From: Siphonodentalium dalli
Lineage: Eukaryota > Mollusca > Scaphopoda > Gadilida > Siphonodentaliidae
Direction: 5' to 3'
DNA: 64,000 bases
Assembly: GCA_032622095.1 (NCBI GenBank)
Contig: CP136068.1
Location: 11,391,729 to 11,455,728 of the forward strand
The position numbers and the translations under genes are program-made. This document shows positions 59,459 through 64,000 of the stretch, piece by piece (the first letter of the stretch is position 1; each line of letters starts with the position of its first letter). Under the pieces are notes generated by a model that was not told where the DNA came from, made no database searches, and saw nothing but the letters and a program-made list of their open reading frames with translations.

Positions 59459-60168
59459 CTAGCTGGTGGGCCCGACATCGTCCGGGCTGTTTCCCAGCGA
59501 AAGGCGCGATTTAACCTTGAATTGACTATTTTGAATGTCAAGGTCAGGTCGGGGTCATGATTTGACCCGTCCAAAACATCCCCGGAGAAAAGTACCCCTA
59601 GTTATCAAATTTCGTCGAAATTCGTCCGTTTTACCCGACTTGACCTTTAATTGACCATTTTGAAGGTCAAGGTCAGGTCGGGGTCACGATTTGACCTTCC
59701 AAAACACTCCCCTGACAAAAGTACTCATATGTATCAAATTTCGTCGAAATCCATCCGTTTTACCCGATTTTACCTTTGATTGACTATATTGAGGATCAAG
59801 GTCACAACGGGGCCACGATTTGACCAGTTCAAAACACTCCCCGGACAAAAGTTTTCCTAGGTATCAAATTTCGTCGAAATCCGTCCGTTTTACCCAATTT
59901 GACTTTGAATTGACTGTTTTAGAGGTCAATGTCAGGTCGGGTCACGATTTTACTTGTCCAAAACATTCCCCAGACAAAGGTACCCCTAGGAATCAAATTT
60001 CGTCGAAATCAGTCCGTTGTACCCGATTTTACATTGAATTGACCATTTTAAAGATCAAGGTCAGGTCGAGGTCACGATTTGATCCGTCCAAAACACTTCC
60101 TGGACACAAGTAGCCCTAGGTATAACATTTCGTCGAAATCTATGGAAAGCCGAAGGGGACATATGCTA
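59459..60168 (-). mobile_element. Subfamily-A Helitron-like module in opposite orientation
   Basis: On the minus strand the 3' end is CCCGGACGATGTCGGG, then CCCACCAGCTAG at 59462-59459, followed by T. The body consists of five diverged units of about 130 bp, each with CAAGGTCAGGTCGGGGTCA-like text and a TTTCGTCGAAAT palindrome. The 5' end is not clear; a plus-strand-looking end AAGGGGACATATGCTAG closes the block at 60168. The 97-codon frame at 59820 is a repeat translation. Confidence 0.5.
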
Positions 60169-61077
60169 GTTGATAATTGCTAGTTGCTATTTATACGACA
60201 CGACGCACGACTTGACGTGGTTTTTTCAAGGTGTTTCAGGGTGTTTCAAACTAGGAGATATAATTATTCTGCGTTTCAAATAGTGATGAATTATAGTATT
60301 TTATTCATATTTTATGGCATAAATTGTTATTAAAACCGTATATACTATAAAAAAAATCGATGACTCGAAAATTAAGTGGGCCTTTAAAGTCAAGTTTGTT
60401 ATAGCGTCCAGTATTCATTAAGCATTATAGTCCCGCTGTTATAATCCGCCTTTAGCTGGCGTATTCTTGCCTCTGAGATTATTGAGATATTACCTCACAC
60501 GTAATTACATTAAATCGCATGGAAACATAGCAATTGTGTGGGCTGTGTGGCGTGAATATGTATTGGGAAATAACGTCATATGTAATGACATTAAATCTCA
60601 AGAAAACCCGCGAAAACAAAACAAAATCACATTTATTGTTTAATGTTTTAAGTTATTTCCTCCATAAAAAGAATCTTCGTGATAATGAACCATCTCAATA
60701 CTTTAAAATATAGAGTTAACCTTAAAATAACAAAAACCTTCGGAATAGAGAACCTTCGGAATAGCGAACCTTCGGGATAGTGAACCTTCGGAAATAGCGA
60801 ACATTGAGAATAGAGAACCTTCGGAATAGTGGACCTTCGGAATAGTAAACCTTCGGAATAGAGACATGCCCCCCAACATTCATATTATATGCCCAGAGTT
60901 CAAAGGTATGGACCCATAAATTTCAAAAGTTGGCCCTTAAAATATTGAACCACAAATTGGAGCCCGCGCAGAACAAAACTTAAGTCAACTATACCTGTGA
61001 CATGTCCCTTTGATTTTGATTATAGTATAACTAGCAACCATCAATTAGCAACTAGCATGTCCCCTTCAGCTTTCCAT
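60141..61077. repeat. Region bounded by inverted GGAAAGCnGAAGGGGACAT arms
   Basis: Arms of about 50 bp at 60141-60192 and 61028-61077 are inverted copies including CTAGTTG. They look like two Helitron-type 3' ends (GGGGACATnnGCTAG then T) facing inward from opposite sides. The interior has an AT-rich stretch without a gene. Confidence 0.5.
60660..60873. repeat. TTCGGAATAG element, second copy
   Basis: Seven to eight AACCTTCGGAATAG units on one side, and a centre (CATCTCAATACTTTA) matching the element at 3111-3358. Here the left arm is mostly missing. Confidence 0.65.
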
Positions 61078-61278
61078 ATTTGATTATCACACGATCGCAT
61101 GCTTTTCAATGGGTGTTGTTTATAATACCAATATCAGCACATGTGTTAATATGTGTCGACTATCGTGACTTTATCGGTACGGTTTACGAGAATACCTATA
61201 TACCAATAATGCATTCGCCCATTGGTCCACGGGTTATTAAAATTTCCAAAACATCTTACACCGGTGGCGTAAATAATG

Positions 61279-61805
61279 GATCGTTGCGCAGTGACGACTG
61301 CACCATACCGATATGATATCAGGAATGGCGGAAATGGAGTGTAAGATGTAGGATACCCTCTTCAACAAGACTAAATACTGAAAACATCAGTATTTATTTT
61401 TTGTGGAAGATGGAATGAGGGTCAATTAGGGAAGGGGGGGGGTGGCTAAAGTGTCTTTCATGGGCTGAGTTGAATATAATAGACCCATGTGCAAGCCAGA
61501 TCAGGACTGAACAGTTTTTACATGTACAAGCATATATATGTGACCCGCGGTGCCTTGTAGTCACGGAGAGTATGAATATCCCATTTCCCTTAACTCTATA
61601 ATATAGATACCCATATGGATCATTGTGCAGTGGTGGTTCCACCGTGCAATATGGCATGTATGGCATTGGAACAATAGCTTTTGGTCCACCCCACCTGTTA
61701 ACCACACCCGTACCACAAACATGCCATGATATAGGAGCTCGCAAGTAAAACTCATCATAGGGCGACGACGGGTTATTATAGTCAACAATGGTATTATGTT
61801 CAATT
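61279..61805. repeat. Segmental duplicate of 48331-48870
   Basis: Shared text runs from GGATCGTTGC..CAGTGACG through GGAATGGCGGAAATGGAGTG to GGTATTATGTTCAATT, in the same orientation. The pair flanks the SINE and Helitron concatemer. Frames on the minus strand (61394, 61561) are not supported as genes. Confidence 0.8.
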
Positions 61806-62345
61806 CAACATATAACGGAGACACTTTATCCCCATTGAAATTCCTTGGGAAATGCAAGGGGGGTTGTTAATCTGTGCGCACGAATTAGTAATTCGTGCGC
61901 ACGAATTATTATTTCGTGCGCACGAAATACTAATTCGTGCGAACGAATTAATAATTTGTGCGCACGGAATATTAATTCGTGCTCACGAATTACTAATTCA
62001 TGCGCACGAATTATTAATCCGTGCACACGGATTATAAAATATATTTACCATGTCACCTCCCGGGCTCCATATCAATTCAACATATAACGAAGACCCTTTA
62101 TCCCCATTGACATTCCTTGAGAAATGCAAGGGGGATTGCTAATCCGTGCGCACGGATTTTTATTATTTCGTGCGCACGGATTGTTAATTCGTACGCACGG
62201 ATTACTAATTCGTGCGCACGGATTATTAATTCGTGCGCACGGATTATTAATTCGTCCGCACGGATTATTAATTTGTGCGCACGGATTACTATTTCGTGCG
62301 CACGAATTACTAATCCGTGCGCACGGATTATATAATATATTTACC
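61806..62345. repeat. Two tandem copies of a unit with 21-bp CGTGCGCACG arrays
   Basis: AATTCAACATATAACG..GACACTTTATCCCCATTG starts each of two copies (61801 and 62073). Each continues with about eight to nine 21-bp units (AATTAnTAATTCGTGCGCACG) at 61868-62036 and 62140-62333, then ATATTTACCATGTCACC and CGGGCTCCAT. The core CGTGCGCACG is a perfect palindrome, which is why both strands give similar repetitive frames. Confidence 0.88.
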
Positions 62346-62640
62346 ATGTCACCTTCCGGGCTCCATACTGATCTGCTGTTGAACAAGAAAATAATATATA
62401 TTTTTTTAATTTAAGACTTCAAGTTTTTTTATTTTCTTTTTAGATTTTTAGATTTTTGACCAAAAAAATTTATTTGAAAAAAAAAGCAAAATAGTTTTAA
62501 AATTTAATGTTTTTTAAATAGGGCCGTTATTAACTTCTGTCGGAGTACCCCAAAGGCACCACACCAAATTTGGTTGAAATCGGTCAAGGGCTCTGGAAGA
62601 AAAACTATAAACAGACCCGAACAGGCAGATATAGTTAACT
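62346..62640. other. AT-rich spacer
   Basis: T- and A-rich runs, then CCAAATTTGGTTGAAATCGG and GGGCTCTGGAAG. No gene. Confidence 0.4.
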
Positions 62641-63690
62641 TAGGTTTCAACTGCACGGGATCAAATTTGGGGTGGGCATGTAATGTGGATGTTGGGACAT
62701 ATCTGGACCCCCATGCATCTTCTACATAAATCAGGTATATGTGCCTATAGCTTTGGATTTAGGACATCGAATTTGGATTTTGGGACATATTTTGACCCTT
62801 CTGCATCTGCACATGACCCAGTTATAGTTGACTCAGGTTTTCGCAGCAGGTTTTCGGGCTCCAAATTGGGGTTCAAACATTTAAGGGCCCATCATAGAAA
62901 ATGGGTAGGTGACAAAAGCTTTGGATTCTTGGAATATAATATGGATGTTGGGACATATCTGGACTCACCTGCATCTGGAAATGACTCAGGTATAGTTTAA
63001 TTAGGTTTACACTGTACGGGCTCAAATTTGGGGTTCACCATTTTAAGGGCACATCATAGAAATTGTATATGTGCTTATATCTTTGGATTCTGGCATATAA
63101 TATAGATGTCGGGACATATCTGGACCGTACTGCATCTGTACATGACTCAGGTATAGTTGACTTAGGTTTAAAGTGTACGGGCTCAAATTTAGGGGTTCAA
63201 CATTTGAAGGTCCCATCATAGAAGTGGGTATGTACCTATATATTTGGATTCTAGCTTATAATATGGATGTCTAGACCATCCTGCATCTGCACATGGCTCA
63301 GGTATAGCTGACTTCGGTTTCGCTGCACGGGCTTCAAATTGGGGTTCAAACATTTAAGGGCCCATCATAGAAAATTGTTAATTGTTGTGCCTCTATCTTT
63401 GGATTCTGAAATATCATATTGATGTTGGGACATATCTGGACCGTCCTGCATCTGTACATGACTCAGGTATAGTTGACTTAGGTTTAAACTGCACGGCCTC
63501 AAATTTAGGGGTTCACCATTTTAAGGACCCATCATAGAAAATTGGTATGTGCCTATATCATTGGATTCTGGCATATAATATGGATGTTGGGACATATCTG
63601 GACCCTTCTGCATCTGCAAATGACTCAGGTATAGTTGACTTAGGATTTCCCTGCACGGGCTCCAAATTGGGGTTCAAACATTTAAGGGCC
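62641..63690. repeat. About 160-bp satellite-like array
   Basis: Six to seven monomers; the marker TGACTTAGGTTT..TGCACGGGCTC..AAATTGGGGTTC falls near 62645, 62828, 62999, 63157, 63307, 63470 and 63627. Each also has TTGGGACATATCTGGACC and CATGACTCAGGTATAG. No coding content; frames at 62683 and 63558 are repeats. Confidence 0.85.
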
Positions 63691-63699
63691 AATATCAAA

Positions 63700-64000
63700 G
63701 CTAAATAATATACTTTGAACTGGGACAGGAAAATATCAAAGATCAATAATATATTTAATATGAAAAGATTAGAAATTGGTTTGTCTCGGCCTGTACCAGT
63801 CAAATCAGTTTGTCCCAGTGTTCCCTACTAAGATGTGCTTCAAAATTATCCTGTTCGGTCGGTCCCAGACCTTTCTACTGGGACAGGAAAATATCAAAGA
63901 TAAATATTATTTTTAATATGAAAAGATTAGAAATTGGTTTGTCTCAGCCTGTGCCAGTCAAATCAGTTTGGCCCATGGTTCCCAAATAAGATGTGCTTCA
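63700..64000 (-). repeat. About 157-bp satellite-like array, inverted copy
   Basis: CTGGGACAGGAAAATATCAA, GATTAGAAATTGGTTTGTCT and CAAATCAGTTTG are the complement of the 46770-47690 monomer. At least two monomers are in view and the array runs off the window. Confidence 0.85.

Noticed and set aside
61852-62414. Overlapping frames on both strands with NSCARI / IRAHEL repeats
   Set aside because: They are products of the 21-bp palindromic minisatellite in several frames.

Overview
The window looks like intergenic/intronic DNA of a marine invertebrate animal: AT-rich, almost no long reading frame, one small set of spliced-looking host exons, and very dense nested transposable elements (LINE, Ty3/Gypsy, Helitron, SINE, MITE, foldback-type elements, satellites). 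Species cannot be fixed from sequence alone; the element mix (CTAG-ended Helitrons, long inverted-repeat elements, an EEADTR-motif protein) fits molluscs, cnidarians, amphioxus or similar genomes. Nearly all open frames of 60-170 codons are chance translations of repeats.

Region by region. 0.6-15.1 kb: three copies of a 140-nt exon (631-770, 2716-2855, 14501-14640), same length, same phases and AG/GTGAG borders, encoding a receptor-tail-like peptide with YxxL motifs. Each is followed by an array of about 33-35-bp repeats that copy its own 5' splice junction. The second intron is split by a 10.16-kb TIR-bounded insertion (3419-13579) that holds about 150 copies of a 37-bp minisatellite, Harbinger-like MITEs and a foldback element. 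16.2-24.6 kb: an element with about 1-kb inverted arms carrying a decayed Ty3/Gypsy pol (minus strand) and a CACTG-ended DNA transposon. 27.4-32.6 kb: a second long inverted-repeat element enclosing a frameshifted gene with the EEADTR motif. 33.0-39.2 kb: a third inverted-repeat structure (tandem units of about 180-215 bp in the arms) enclosing a LINE. 39.2-46.6 kb: related AT-rich repeats, a TTAA-flanked MITE with a paralogous empty site, and a second LINE split by a 1.9-kb MITE.

46.8-64.0 kb: about 157-bp satellite monomers occur at both ends in opposite orientation. Between them lie a mosaic segmental duplication with 21-bp CGTGCGCACG minisatellites, a tRNA-derived SINE, and ten Helitron-like modules joined head to tail (50237-59342), each ending in a hairpin plus CTAG and mostly followed directly by the next TC start.

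The recurring theme is cargo enclosed by inverted repeats. The most notable items are the duplicated exons with their amplified donor sites and the Helitron concatemer. No gene here can be called functional with confidence.
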